A stretch of 64,000 bases of DNA from Pelagibius sp. (GTDB lineage Bacteria > Pseudomonadota > Alphaproteobacteria > Kiloniellales > Kiloniellaceae), in contig NZ_JANQKD010000016.1 of assembly GCF_028281305.1 (NCBI RefSeq), positions 124,001-188,000 on the forward strand. Reading direction: 5' to 3'. The position numbers and the translations under genes are program-made. Positions within the stretch are counted from its first letter, which is position 1. Each line of letters starts with the position of its first letter. Positions 8,140 to 20,064 of this stretch are shown in pieces. The notes beneath the pieces were generated by a model. The model saw only the letters and a program-made list of their open reading frames with translations. It had not been told where the DNA came from and did no database searches.

Positions 8140-8462
8140 CGACCGACACCTGGCGCAGCGAAACCTAGTCGCGCCAAGGCGAAAGGCTGTCAGGCGCGAT
8201 CCGCAGGGATGGTGCGCAGCCGCACTGAGAGTGCAACTGCCTCAAGTCAGCCGTCCGCTCGCGGGTGGCCGCTTCTCCACAGCTTTATCTAAAATTCAGA
8301 CGAATATTGATCACAACTTGATCAGAGCTGTGACAAGACTGTGTTCGCGCCGGGATTCTTTACGAAATAGGCGGCCCCTTTACCTTCGATTAATATTCGT
8401 TACTTACTCTGGCGGTTCTGCGATGCGGGATTTGGTCCCGGTGGTGCGAACGGGAGTAGTTC
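8140..8462. other. Intergenic stretch with an AT-rich core and repeated TTGATCA sites
   Basis: No gene is convincing here. An AT-rich core (about 8280-8405) holds two direct copies of TTGATCA (8307-8313 and 8318-8324), one helical turn apart. They are enclosed by inverted arms CACAGCT (8278-8284) and AGCTGTG (8326-8332). This arrangement looks regulatory and lies upstream of the small gene at 8463. Confidence 0.4.
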
Positions 8463-8729
8463 ATGACAACCCAAACAACGACAAAAACGAACCGGGGTGG
8501 CGGACGGGCAGCTATGCCCGCCGGAAAGGGCGTCGAGGGCGTTGGACGACGGTCCCCTGCGGCCATTAAGTCGAGCCGTCTTCATTCCTGGAAAGCCACG
8601 CTGTTTCAGAGCCTGGGGCGCGAGTTGACGGCGCTCCACCGCCAGCATCAGGAGCGTGCCTTTATGGCCACCTCCCACGGGCTGGCTTACCGCAGCAACG
8701 CGGTCATTCACACGGGTACATTGCACTAG
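8463..8729 (+). CDS. Small basic hypothetical protein
   Basis: 88 residues, unrecognised. The start ATG at 8463 follows ACGGGAG with good spacing (seven bases). The N-terminal 40 residues are Gly/Arg/Lys-rich and likely disordered; residues 40-88 could form a helix. The protein is soluble, with no signal peptide or cysteines. It stands alone between an AT-rich regulatory-looking region and the terminator at 8818-8837. Codon use is compatible with the genome but the coding call rests mainly on the ribosome binding site. Confidence 0.45.
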   Translation: MTTQTTTKTNRGGGRAAMPAGKGVEGVGRRSPAAIKSSRLHSWKATLFQSLGRELTALHRQHQERAFMATSHGLAYRSNAVIHTGTLH

Positions 8730-8817
8730 CTTGGCGCACGGCCGCTGCCGCCAGCGTGGCGGTCACGCCATCCGAGGACTTCCCACTTCCCCCTCCGGGG
8801 GAGTTCTCAAAGAAAAG

Positions 8818-8837
8818 GGGCCGCCGAGAGGCGGCCC
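8818..8837. terminator. Bidirectional rho-independent terminator
   Basis: GGGCCGCC (8818-8825), a GAGA tetraloop and GGCGGCCC (8830-8837) form a perfect 8-bp stem. TTCGCTTTT follows on the plus strand and CCTTTTCTTT on the minus strand, so it can end both the small gene at 8463 and the convergent gene at 8894-9319. Confidence 0.85.
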
Positions 8838-8893
8838 TTCGCTTTTCTGTCCCGAAGCGGCTGTGCTTTTAAGCGGTCCTGCAGCGGCAACGC

Positions 8894-9319
8894 TCAGCTG
8901 CAGCCGTACGCGCTCCAGAGCGTGTACTTCTGCTCCCTCGAAACACAGCCCCAATACATCTCTGAATCGCGGTCCGCGCTCTCGAAGCTGCAGGCCGCTT
9001 CGACGATTTCCTGCATCCGCCCGCAGATCTGCTGCTGCTGCCAGGGTGCCGCGTCAGCAGACCCCGCTTCGCCGATACCGGTGTCCTGCGTGGACGCGGG
9101 TACGCCGGAAAAGCCACGGATCTCCAACCACTGGGCAAAGCTCGGACCGGCCGGCTCGCTTGCCGGGCCACTGCGGCTGCTCGCCTGCAGGGCGTAGGCG
9201 GTCACGCCGAAGGTGATTATCGCAAGGGCAAGCAGCACCCGCGGGTGATCAAAACGGACAGAAAACCGGGCTTTCAAGCGCTGCAGAGCGACCTCGGTGC
9301 TGGCCATGGAGTCTCGCAT
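8894..9319 (-). CDS. Membrane-anchored hypothetical protein
   Basis: 141 residues with one membrane helix (about residues 28-45, VLLALAIITFGVTAYAL) after a basic amphipathic N-terminus, so the C-terminal hundred residues probably face the periplasm. That part holds four cysteines (in ICGRM, AACSF, WGCVS and the terminal GCS), which could form two disulphides. No family is recognised. The start could be ATG 9319 or 9307; neither has a clear ribosome binding site. Confidence 0.5.
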   Translation of the reverse strand: MRDSMASTEVALQRLKARFSVRFDHPRVLLALAIITFGVTAYALQASSRSGPASEPAGPSFAQWLEIRGFSGVPASTQDTGIGEAGSADAAPWQQQQICGRMQEIVEAACSFESADRDSEMYWGCVSREQKYTLWSAYGCS

Positions 9320-9458
9320 TGGTTCGGTACCGACAGGAAAACAGTATGAATTGAGCAGCTTAGGAAGCCGTTAATGACCGGCCAGAGAGATTGCCGGGGC
9401 CTGCCGCCATTGCCCAAAGGTATGCCCACAGCAGCCCTCGGGTGAGCCAGTGATCGGA

Positions 9459-9908
9459 CTATAATCCTGGTTCGAGATGCCGGATTACATAGACGCGGCA
9501 GCGGGCCGTATCCTGACCCCGCACGGCATAAACGAGGTCCGGCACCGCGAGGCCTTCCGGGTCGTAAAGCGCCCAGTGGCCGCCGACCACCGCGCCATGC
9601 GTGTACTCACCCAGACGCACAATCAGAAAGCGATCGCGCTTCTGGCGAAAGCGGCCGAGGCGGCAGAGCTCGGTCAGGCCGTAGTCCAGGTCGAAGCGGT
9701 CGAGCCGGCGGTCGTCCTCAAGCAGCAGGTGGGAGCCCTGCCGCGGATTGACCGGCCGGCGCGGCAGGGATGGCGCCGGGGGCGCCCCACGCAGCTGCGC
9801 GCGCTCCGGGCCGACCGGCAGATGCCCCTCAGCGGCAAATACCGGATGAGCGCCGCCGAAGAGAAGCAGTGTGAGTACGGAGACGAGAATTGGCCGGACG
9901 CGGTGCAT
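9459..9908 (-). CDS. Secreted hypothetical protein
   Basis: 149 residues with a clear signal peptide (hydrophobic VLTLLLFGG, cleavage near VFAAE at about residue 25). The mature part is a basic, mixed alpha/beta sequence with no recognised domain; the block DYGLTELCRLGRFRQKRDRF and the tail RVYVIRHL look structured. It starts just beyond the terminator that ends livJ and faces away from the liv locus, so it is probably unrelated to transport. Confidence 0.55.
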   Translation of the reverse strand: MHRVRPILVSVLTLLLFGGAHPVFAAEGHLPVGPERAQLRGAPPAPSLPRRPVNPRQGSHLLLEDDRRLDRFDLDYGLTELCRLGRFRQKRDRFLIVRLGEYTHGAVVGGHWALYDPEGLAVPDLVYAVRGQDTARCRVYVIRHLEPGL

Positions 9909-9987
9909 GGCCGAAGCCTAGGTGCAAAGCCTTACCGGACCGTCAAACCGGGCGGGGCCTATCCGACGGAAGACAGCCAAAGGAAAA

Positions 9988-10010
9988 CGGCCCGCCGAAC
10001 CGGCGGGCCG
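9988..10010 (-). terminator. Rho-independent terminator of the liv locus
   Basis: CGGCCCGCCG (9988-9997), a three-base loop and CGGCGGGCCG (10001-10010) form a perfect 10-bp GC stem. On the minus strand it is followed by TTTTCCTTT and lies 26 bp past the livJ stop, so it ends the transport transcript. Confidence 0.88.
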
Positions 10011-10035
10011 TTCTCATGAACGCTGGAAGCGCGGC

Positions 10036-11139
<1,104 letters not shown>

Positions 11140-11317
11140 TTTGGAAGTACCCTCCCGTCTAGCTTGAAATCCCTGTTGTCTCAATACTCAGGCTCATTTG
11201 AGCCTTTTACTTCTGTGGAAGGTTGAGGTCATTCCACAGCATTGTCACGCCATTTCGGCAGACAGCTTAGGCAGGCCCGCTGAGGCCCGCAATCTCTTTT
11301 AGGCCAACGATTTCGCG

Positions 11318-11665
11318 TTAACCATCTTGACGCGCGCGCCAGCCGAAAGGCCCCGCGCGCTCGTACAGCCAAGGGTATTGCGCCACCATGGTGCGCGCCC
11401 GCGTCAGGCGGTAGGAGAGCAAGGCAATGGCCATGATGACCGCCGTGTCGATCACATAGCCGCTCAGCAACAGCAGCTCGCCGCCGAACAGGCTGAAGAT
11501 GACAAAGCGGTCCGCAAGGCCGAGCAGCAGCGAGTAGCCCACCACCTGCCAGGCCGGGCGCCAATGGGCGCTGAGCGCCTGGCCCGTCAGATAGGCCGCG
11601 CCGCCGACCAGAACGACGGTCACGCCGATGAAGACCGGAAGGCTGGTGCCGAGGATCGGGATCAT
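11318..11665 (-). CDS. DUF6867-type small membrane protein of the liv locus
   Basis: 115 residues with three hydrophobic segments (about 5-28, 40-58 and 63-84) and a short cytoplasmic tail. It matches the small membrane proteins annotated DUF6867 that sit inside branched-chain amino acid transporter loci in alphaproteobacteria; the family assignment is from memory of context and sequence. Position between livF and livJ suggests an accessory of the transporter. No biochemical role is known to me. Confidence 0.75.
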   Translation of the reverse strand: MIPILGTSLPVFIGVTVVLVGGAAYLTGQALSAHWRPAWQVVGYSLLLGLADRFVIFSLFGGELLLLSGYVIDTAVIMAIALLSYRLTRARTMVAQYPWLYERAGPFGWRARQDG

Positions 11666-11704
11666 GGCGAAGCCCTCCCAGCGCGATGGCCGCTCAACAT
11701 GCGC

Positions 11705-12421
<717 letters not shown>

Positions 12422-12422
12422 G

Positions 12423-13351
<929 letters not shown>

Positions 13352-13355
<4 letters not shown>

Positions 13356-14686
13356 GGAGAACTCTTGCCCGCGGTAGCGCTGGGAGAATCGGTGTCGAGA
13401 AGCATGGTCGGATCACGGTGCGCCAGAAGCCCGCGCGGCCGCCAGACCATGATCAGCACCATCAGTCCGCCGAACGCCAGCATGCGGAACTGCTCCAGTT
13501 CGCGGAACAACTCGGTCCCGCCGATCAGGACGACGGCTGCAATCACGACGCCGATCTGGCTGCCCATGCCACCCAGGACGACGATGGCCAGGATCACCGC
13601 CGATTCAACGAAGGTGAAGCTCTCGGGCGAGATGAAGCCCTGGCGCGTCGCAAAGAACGATCCGGCGAAGCCGCCGAACATGGCACCGATGGCAAAGGCG
13701 GTCAGCTTCGTGTTGGTGGGATTGATGCCAAGGGAGCGGCAGGCGATTTCGTCTTCGCGCAGTGCCTCCCAGGCCCGCCCCACCGGAAGCTTGCGGATCC
13801 GCATGGTGAAAAGGTTGGTGATCAGTGCCAGGGCCAGGATGAGGTAGTAGAGAAACACGATCCTGTGCATCGAAGAGAAATCGAGGCCGAAGAAGGTGTG
13901 GAAGGACTGCTCACCCTCTTGCACCCGGCGCGAGAACGGCAGGCCGAAGAAGCTGGGGCGCGGAATGCCGGAGATCCCGTCAGGCCCCCGGGTAAACTCG
14001 TACCAGTTCAACAGCACGACGCGGATGATCTCGCCAAATCCCAAGGTCACGATCGCCAGATAGTCGCCGCGTAAGCGCAACACCGGAAACCCGAGCAGAA
14101 CGCCGAAGGTGGCTGCGAAGAGCCCGGCCAGAGGCAGGCAGATCCAGAACGAGAGATCGAAATAGACCGCGATCAAGGCATAGGAATAGGCCCCGACCGC
14201 ATAGAAGGCGACATAGCCGAGGTCGAGCAGCCCAGCCAGGCCGACGACGATGTTCAGCCCCCAGCCCAGCATGATGTACATCACCACCAGAGTGGCGATA
14301 TCGACGATGTAGCGGTTCGAGAACGGCATCCACGGCAGGGCGATGGCGAGAACAACCAGCAGCGGGCCGGCAACCTTGGCCATCCTTTGGACCTGCGCGC
14401 CGATCCGGTCCATCGCCTCTTCGCGCTCGGCCCGCCGGCCCGGACTGCGCGTTTCGCGCCGATAAGCCAGAGCAAAGCGTCCGAGGAAGACCCCGACGAC
14501 GGCTATGACCACCCACTCCCAGCGGTACTCCAGGCCGAGGCCGCCCGGGATGGTCACCGTGCGCACACCGACGATGGAAATCGCCAGGCCGAAGGCGACC
14601 AGCGCCGCGAGACCGGCTTCCTTCAAGATGGCCTGGAAATCGACGGTGCCTTCCAGGGCGGCGCGCTTGCCTGCTTCGACAGCCAT
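13352..14686 (-). CDS. livM: Branched-chain amino acid ABC transporter, permease LivM
   Basis: 444 residues. An N-terminal segment with two membrane helices (about 25-75) precedes the core permease domain (about 105-415), which carries the family blocks [24 protein letters not shown] (split here only for description) and the cytoplasmic coupling loop [14 protein letters not shown]. It forms the heterodimeric channel with LivH. Three bases separate its start from the livH stop. Confidence 0.94.
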
Positions 14687-14689
14687 GGC

Positions 14690-15604
14690 TCAGACCTTCT
14701 CCACTTCCGGACGCCCGAGCAGACCGGTGGGCCGGAAGATGAGCACCAGAACCAGGATCGAGAAGGCCGCCACGTCTTTGTACTCGATGGTGAAGTAGGC
14801 GGACCAGAAGGTCTCGATGAGGCCGATCAGGAGCCCGCCGAGCATGGCGCCGGGCAGCGACCCAATGCCGCCCAGAACAGCCGCGGTAAAGGCCTTAATG
14901 CCCGCCAGGAAACCGATGTAGAAGTCGATCACCCCGTAGTAGACCAGGAAAAGAATGCCGGCGACCGAGGCAAGCCCGGCACCGGTGACGAAGGTCAGGG
15001 AGATCGTCCGGTCGACGTTGATGCCCAGCAGCGCCGCCATGGTGCGGTCCTGCTCGCAGGCGCGCTGCGCACGGCCGAGCGCCGTGCGCGCGATGATGGT
15101 GGCGAAGATCGCCATCAGCGCCACGGTGACCAGCACGATCATGATCTGGACGTAGCTGAGCTGGACCACGAAGGTCTCGGTTTCCATCAGGGTGATGCCC
15201 CCCTGGATCACCGGCGGCATGGGGCGCACCCGCGCGCCCTGCAAAAGCTGCACATAGTTCTGCAGGAAAATCGACATGCCGATGGCCGAAATCAGCGGCG
15301 CCAAGCGGTGCGATCCGCGCAGGGGTCTATAGGCGATGCGCTCGACCGTCCAGCCGTAGACCGACGTCAACAGCATCGCGACCACCAGCACGATCAGAAG
15401 CGCCAGCGGCACCCAGGTTATCCCGACAAGTCCGAGAATGAGAAAGGCGATCAAGCCGACGAAAGCGCCGATCATGAAGATGTCGCCATGGGCGAAGTTG
15501 ATCATGCCGATGATCCCGTAGACCATCGTATAGCCGATCGCGATCAAGCCGTAGATCGCCCCCAGGGTGACCCCGTTGATCAACTGCTGAACGAAGTACT
15601 CCAT
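14690..15604 (-). CDS. livH: Branched-chain amino acid ABC transporter, permease LivH
   Basis: 304 residues, about eight membrane segments, beginning MEYFVQQLINGVTLGAIYGL as in the family. The coupling loop around AYRPLRGSHRLAPLISAIG is present. It is the first gene of the livHMGF run, so the operon promoter should lie in 15605-16010 on the minus strand, though I could not pick one out. Confidence 0.95.
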   Translation of the reverse strand: MEYFVQQLINGVTLGAIYGLIAIGYTMVYGIIGMINFAHGDIFMIGAFVGLIAFLILGLVGITWVPLALLIVLVVAMLLTSVYGWTVERIAYRPLRGSHRLAPLISAIGMSIFLQNYVQLLQGARVRPMPPVIQGGITLMETETFVVQLSYVQIMIVLVTVALMAIFATIIARTALGRAQRACEQDRTMAALLGINVDRTISLTFVTGAGLASVAGILFLVYYGVIDFYIGFLAGIKAFTAAVLGGIGSLPGAMLGGLLIGLIETFWSAYFTIEYKDVAAFSILVLVLIFRPTGLLGRPEVEKV

Positions 15605-16010
15605 AACCCCTGTCCGCCGCGGCTTCCGCCCGCCCCGGCTTTTGTTTGCTCAGATCTTGTTCCGTTGGCTGAACCCACCGGCGTTCTGCTCTGCGGCAGC
15701 GACGCGCACCGGCCTGTCCCGCCCCCCTGTAACGGTTTCAGCCGCGCACCTTACGACAAATCCCAGAGCGGTCAAACGCAAAGGCGCGGCAGGGCCCCGG
15801 TGCCCAGCAGGCCGTGGCCAGCCCGCCCCTGAGACGCCGCAAAGTCTGGTTTCCGGCCAGCCACGCAGCCTGCGCATAGCTCTAATGCGTCGCAGCAATT
15901 TTCTTGCAAGACTTTCGAATCGCAATACTATTTTAACTGTGCACTGCAACAATCAGTGCTGTTTAGGGAGGTGCTCAAAAAGAAACGCCGTTTTAAAAGG
16001 AAGTTTCGAG
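15605..16010. other. Divergent intergenic region between livH and a small gene
   Basis: About 400 bp without a convincing gene. The livH-proximal half is GC-rich; the half next to 16011 becomes AT-rich and contains the promoter candidate at 15904-15931. No riboswitch or terminator was recognised. Confidence 0.5.
15904..15931 (+). promoter_or_regulatory. Promoter candidate for the gene at 16011
   Basis: TTGCAA (15904-15909) and TACTAT (15926-15931) are separated by 16 bases, a reasonable sigma-70-type pair, in an AT-rich stretch about 80 bp upstream of the start codon. Confidence 0.35.
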
Positions 16011-16271
16011 ATGACGCACCAAAGCCACGCAGAGAACCCGAATTCGCCGGCGCCGGAAGGCTGGGCCATCGACCGCATGAGCGCCGGATTCGACCACGCA
16101 TTTGACCGCGCCCGCATCGAGCGGCATATCGCCGAAGGCCGCAGAATGCAGGCCGAGGCGGTGGCTGCCGCGCTGAAGGCCCTCTTTGCCCGCCTCTGGC
16201 CGGCAAAGCGCCCGGCTGCGAAGGCCGGCGCCGTAGCGCAAACCGCACCCGGGCAGGCGGTTCAGGCCTAG
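16011..16271 (+). CDS. Small hypothetical protein with a basic amphipathic helix
   Basis: 86 residues from the ATG at 16011, with AAAAGGAAG upstream. The middle (about 33-65) is an amphipathic Arg/Ala/Glu-rich helix (RARIERHIAEGRRMQ), a pattern seen in many short uncharacterised alphaproteobacterial proteins that begin with such an arginine-rich helix. There is no signal peptide or cysteine. Unrecognised function. Confidence 0.6.
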   Translation: MTHQSHAENPNSPAPEGWAIDRMSAGFDHAFDRARIERHIAEGRRMQAEAVAAALKALFARLWPAKRPAAKAGAVAQTAPGQAVQA

Positions 16272-16355
16272 TCCCACACGCTGTCGGGAATCACAGAAGA
16301 GCCGCGCCTGGGCCCTTCCATCGCGGAGGGCTTGTGCTGCGGCGCTGGAGTCACA

Positions 16356-16919
16356 ATGACGCTTGTTCGCAAGCTGTCGGCTGTCGAGGCCGACAAGCTG
16401 ACGCATCATCTTTGCCGTCTTTCCCTGGAAGAACGACGCCTACGGTTCGGCCACGGCGTGAGCGACCAGGGCCTGGCCGACTTCGTCCAAGCCATCGACT
16501 GGTCTGAAACCTGGGCCATTGGCGCGGTCGACGGGCAGGACCTGCACGGGGTTGTCGAACTGCGCCGCGCGGGTGCCTGGTGGACCGGCGCGGCGGAACT
16601 CTCAGTCTCCGTGGAAGGTCCCTACCAGAACCAGGGCCTGGGCACCCGGCTGGTCGCCGAGGCCCTGCTGGTTGCCCGCAACCGCGGAATCCGCACGGTC
16701 TTTCTGCTGTGCCTGCCGGAAAACCGGCCGATCCAGCGAATCGCAAAGAAGTTCTCCGGACGGCTCACCATGGTCGATGGCGATCTGGAGGCCCGCATCC
16801 AGCCGGCCCAGCCGACCCCGCTGACGGTGATGATGGAGCTTTTCAACGACACCCGGGGGATCGTACAGGGCGTTCTGGAACAGGCCGCCAAGGCGCCGGC
16901 CGGGTCCGGCGGGCGCTAA
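16356..16919 (+). CDS. GNAT-family N-acetyltransferase
   Basis: 187 residues from the ATG at 16356 (GGAG five bases upstream). The acetyl-CoA-binding motif A of the GNAT fold is seen at about residues 90-105 (GPYQNQGLGTRL), with the preceding strand AELSVSVE and following helix. The N-terminus (LEERRLRFGHGVSD) resembles the Pat-type acetyltransferase domain group. Substrate is unknown. It stands alone between a small gene and tRNA-Glu. Confidence 0.85.
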   Translation: MTLVRKLSAVEADKLTHHLCRLSLEERRLRFGHGVSDQGLADFVQAIDWSETWAIGAVDGQDLHGVVELRRAGAWWTGAAELSVSVEGPYQNQGLGTRLVAEALLVARNRGIRTVFLLCLPENRPIQRIAKKFSGRLTMVDGDLEARIQPAQPTPLTVMMELFNDTRGIVQGVLEQAAKAPAGSGGR

Positions 16920-16991
16920 GGCCAGGGCGGCAGTCTGGCTGCGCGTCGGCCAAGGTCGAACGCCAGCGAACTGCGGTCTTGGGAGGAAGAG

Positions 16992-17067
16992 TGGCGACCC
17001 CTACGGGACTCGAACCCGTGTTTTCGCCGTGAAAGGGCGATGTCCTAGGCCACTAGACGAAGGGGTC
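16992..17067 (-). tRNA. tRNA-Glu (TTC anticodon)
   Basis: A 76-nt cloverleaf on the minus strand: acceptor GACCCCT pairs with AGGGGTC, anticodon loop CTTTCAC within a TCGCC/GGCGA stem, T arm ACGGG-TTCGAGT-CCCGT, discriminator G and an encoded CCA (16992-16994). The TTC anticodon reads GAA and GAG. Confidence 0.97.
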
Positions 17068-17157
17068 GTCGGGCAGAGGATTTAGCCCCTCGCCCACCGG
17101 ATTGCAAGCCAATCTCGGCAGTCCGGCGGCTGAAAGCCATGGCTGCAAAAGCGGATG

Positions 17158-18126
17158 CTAATAGCCGGGCGGATCCACGGCTTGGTCGCCGGGCGCCACC
17201 GGCTCTTCCCTTGCCTCCCGCTCGGCCAACTGCGGCGGGCCGTAGGCCCCGCCCGGCTGCTCATGGGGTCTCTCAGGGGGCCCCTCGGCGATGGGCACAG
17301 CGCCAATCTCCTTGATCAGCTTCTCCAGCATGGCAGCGGCAAAGTCTTCGTAGTTGTTGGCCGTCATCACGAAGGCGCCGGTCCCGCCGATCACCGAAGT
17401 CCTGTAGTAGGCATCGACCGAGGAGTCCTCATTGAGGATCGCCAGGCCATTGATGGTGATGCCCCGCAGAACCGCCAGATCGCGCAGCTTCGACGGCTGG
17501 GCGCCCTGATTGGCCCGTCCATCCCCGGAGATATCGATAACGCGGCGTACGCCCTGAAAACCGTTGCGGTCGAGCGCACGGGCCGCGAAATCGATGGCCC
17601 CGCCGATGGCCGTACCACCGCCGTCCAGAAAGCGTGGCGTGGTATCGATGATCTCGGCGAACGCCTGCGCCGAATCCGCCGTGGTCAGGTGCTGCCAGTC
17701 AATCGCCATATGCTGGCGCCGGTTGTCCGACCACTGGATCATGGCCACCGCCACGCCGAGCTCCCCGGTGGCGCGGATCGCCGAAGCGACCGCTGGATGG
17801 CGGAACGCATCGGCAAAGCCGCGCATCTGCAGATCGAACTCCTCCGCAGAGACCGAAGAAGAAGCGTCAACCGCCAGCACCAGTTCGAGGTCGACGGGCT
17901 GGCCGCCGCCCGCATCGGCCTGGGCAAGCGCCGCGGCTGCGGAATAGGCGTGGCCGCCTGCCTGGGGTTCCACCGCCTGGGGTTCCACCGCCTGGGGTTC
18001 CACCGCCTGGGGTTCCACCGCCTCTGCGGCGGCCGGAACTGTGGTCAGGAGGATGGCAAGCAGTCCGGCGCGCAAAGCCGCAGCGATCCTGCCTGATCTC
18101 GGGAAACCGTCGAGCCGCGTTACCAT
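17158..18126 (-). CDS. Exported DUF1194 (von Willebrand A-like) protein
   Basis: 322 residues. A signal peptide (about 1-35) is followed by four AVEPQ repeats (about 36-56) and then a von Willebrand A-type domain with the metal-site motif DASSSVS and the downstream block DISGDGRANQG, the hallmark of DUF1194. The C-terminus is a Pro/Glu-rich tail. Such proteins are thought to bind ligands through a metal ion site outside the cytoplasm; no partner is visible here. The repeat is encoded by the perfect 15-bp repeat at 17961-18020. Confidence 0.88.
   Translation of the reverse strand: MVTRLDGFPRSGRIAAALRAGLLAILLTTVPAAAEAVEPQAVEPQAVEPQAVEPQAGGHAYSAAAALAQADAGGGQPVDLELVLAVDASSSVSAEEFDLQMRGFADAFRHPAVASAIRATGELGVAVAMIQWSDNRRQHMAIDWQHLTTADSAQAFAEIIDTTPRFLDGGGTAIGGAIDFAARALDRNGFQGVRRVIDISGDGRANQGAQPSKLRDLAVLRGITINGLAILNEDSSVDAYYRTSVIGGTGAFVMTANNYEDFAAAMLEKLIKEIGAVPIAEGPPERPHEQPGGAYGPPQLAEREAREEPVAPGDQAVDPPGY
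17961..18020. repeat. Four perfect 15-bp tandem repeats in the DUF1194 gene
   Basis: CCTGGGGTTCCACCG is repeated four times without a mismatch (17961, 17976, 17991, 18006), encoding one AVEPQ unit each between the signal peptide and the VWA-like domain. Because the unit is a multiple of three, slippage changes linker length but keeps the frame. Confidence 0.95.
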
Positions 18127-18235
18127 GACGAAGAGCTTAACCGCCCAAAGCGCCCGCTGTCGCGCGGAATAGCTTGTCTGACCGGAAATTGAACACCGGC
18201 CCTTTGCGCCGTGTATTGCTAATTTACCTTGAGAA

Positions 18236-20059
18236 TCAAGAGGTCAGCGGCGCTGCGTCCTCGATGACAAACTGCACGGTCTCAACGCCGCCCCAGCGGT
18301 CCACCTGGACGCGGCCGGCCACATGGAGCGGAAGCCCCGCCGTCTGCAGCAGCGCGGGGCCCAAAGCGCTGTCCATGGCGCGAAAGGCAATAGCTTTCAG
18401 CCGCCCGCCCCCAGCCCCCGAGAGGTAGCAACGGACATGATTCTCACCGACGACGGAGGCCTGGGCCACCTTCACCGATGGCAGGGCGAAGCGCGGTTGG
18501 ACGTTGCCGACGCCGAAGGGGGCGCAGCGCTCCAGCGCCTCGAGAAGCTCCAGGGTCGCGCCCTTGGGCTGCAGCGCGCCGTCGATGCCGAGCGCGGGCC
18601 GATAGGCAATCTCCGTCAGGCGCTGCGCCAGCCGTTGTCCCAGAAAGGCAGTCAGTTCCGCGAGACTGTCCCGCGTGACCGTCAGCCCTGCGGCCATGGG
18701 ATGGCCGCCGCCGTTGACCAGCAGCCCGGCCTGGCGTGCAGCGATGACCGCGGCGCCCAGATCGACCCCCGGGACCGAGCGGCCGGAACCCTTACCGAGC
18801 GTGCCGTCCAGGGCGATCACCAGCGCCGGGCGGTTGTAGCGTTCCTTCAGGCGGCTGGCGACAATGCCGATCACACCGGCATGCCAGCCCTCCGCCGCGG
18901 CCACGACCAGCCCGTCGCCCGGTCCGGTCTCCTCCACCTGCAGAATGGCCTGATCGAGGACCTGGGCCTCGATCTCCCGGCGCTCGCTGTTGTAGCCGTC
19001 CAGCTCGGCGGCCATGGGCACTGCAGCCGCAGGCTCGTCACAGCACAGCAGCCGCGCGCCCAGCGGTGCGGCACCGACCCGTCCGCCGGCGTTCACCCGC
19101 GGGCCGAGCAGATAGCCCGCGTGATAGGTGCCCGGCGCCTCGCTAATGCGGGCGACATCACAGAGCGCGGCGAGCCCTGCATTGCCGCGCCGGGCCATGA
19201 CCTTCAGGCCCTGGGCCACCAGCGCCCGGTTGACGCCGGTCAAAGGCACCACATCGCAGACGGTGCCGAGAGCGACGAGATCAAGCCACTGGCGAAGATC
19301 CGGTTCGCGCCGGCCGGCCTGCGCATACCAACCCTCGTCGCGGAGAGTCCGGTTTACGGCAACTGCCAGCATAAAGGCGACACCCACCGCAGCCAGCTGC
19401 CCCTGCCCGCTGGTATCGTCCAGGCGATTGGGGTTCACAACGGCTGCCACCGCAGGCAGACGCGGTTCGGCGGCGTGGTGATCGACCACCAGGATGTCGA
19501 GCCCCTCGGCGGCAGCGGGCTCCAGCACGTCGAAGGCGGTGATCCCGCAGTCGACCGTGACGACCAGGGTGACCCCGCTGTCCGCCAGGCGCTTCAGCGC
19601 CGAAGCGTTGGGGCCATAGCCTTCGGCCAGGCGGTCGGGGATGTAGATCTCCAACGCCATCCCAAGGGCTGCAAAGAAGCGGTACAGCAGCGCCGAGGAC
19701 GTCGCTCCGTCGACATCGTAGTCGCCGAAGACCGCAACCTTCTCGCCGTTGCGCACCGCCGCGGCCAGACGCGCCGCCGCCCGGTCCATATCCTGGAAGG
19801 CCGAGGGATCGGGAAGATAGTCGCGCAGCGTCGGCGCCAGGAAACGCTCGGCCTCATCGGGGCCTATGCCGCGGGCGGCGAGTACCCGGCCAACGACCTC
19901 CGGCAGGCCGAACTGCTGGGCCAGGGCCAGGGCAAGGCGTCCATCGCCCAGGCGTTCTTCCCAGCGCTTGCCGGCAAGCGACCGCTCCACGCCGAGAAAA
20001 CAGTCGCGCCGGGCCTCCCCCGTCGGTGCCGCTGCGGCATTCGATGGCCCGGCCGCCAT
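18236..20059 (-). CDS. recJ: Single-stranded-DNA-specific exonuclease RecJ
   Basis: 607 residues. The DHH-family motifs are intact: DYDVDG at 113-118 and DHH at 193-195, followed by the DHHA1 domain with the glycine-rich NGGGHPMAAG block. RecJ digests single-stranded DNA 5' to 3' in recombination and repair. It is the last gene of the run aminotransferase-hom-glpX-recJ; its ATG is five bases from the glpX stop. Confidence 0.97.
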   Translation of the reverse strand: MAAGPSNAAAAPTGEARRDCFLGVERSLAGKRWEERLGDGRLALALAQQFGLPEVVGRVLAARGIGPDEAERFLAPTLRDYLPDPSAFQDMDRAAARLAAAVRNGEKVAVFGDYDVDGATSSALLYRFFAALGMALEIYIPDRLAEGYGPNASALKRLADSGVTLVVTVDCGITAFDVLEPAAAEGLDILVVDHHAAEPRLPAVAAVVNPNRLDDTSGQGQLAAVGVAFMLAVAVNRTLRDEGWYAQAGRREPDLRQWLDLVALGTVCDVVPLTGVNRALVAQGLKVMARRGNAGLAALCDVARISEAPGTYHAGYLLGPRVNAGGRVGAAPLGARLLCCDEPAAAVPMAAELDGYNSERREIEAQVLDQAILQVEETGPGDGLVVAAAEGWHAGVIGIVASRLKERYNRPALVIALDGTLGKGSGRSVPGVDLGAAVIAARQAGLLVNGGGHPMAAGLTVTRDSLAELTAFLGQRLAQRLTEIAYRPALGIDGALQPKGATLELLEALERCAPFGVGNVQPRFALPSVKVAQASVVGENHVRCYLSGAGGGRLKAIAFRAMDSALGPALLQTAGLPLHVAGRVQVDRWGGVETVQFVIEDAAPLTS

Positions 20060-20064
20060 GGCCG

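Noticed and set aside
11190-11205. Terminator between the DUF6867 gene and livJ
   Set aside because: The hairpin has a T-run only in plus-strand orientation; on the coding strand none follows, so it is treated as a plain inverted repeat.
17961-18020. CRISPR-like repeat
   Set aside because: The repeats are head to tail without spacers and encode protein.
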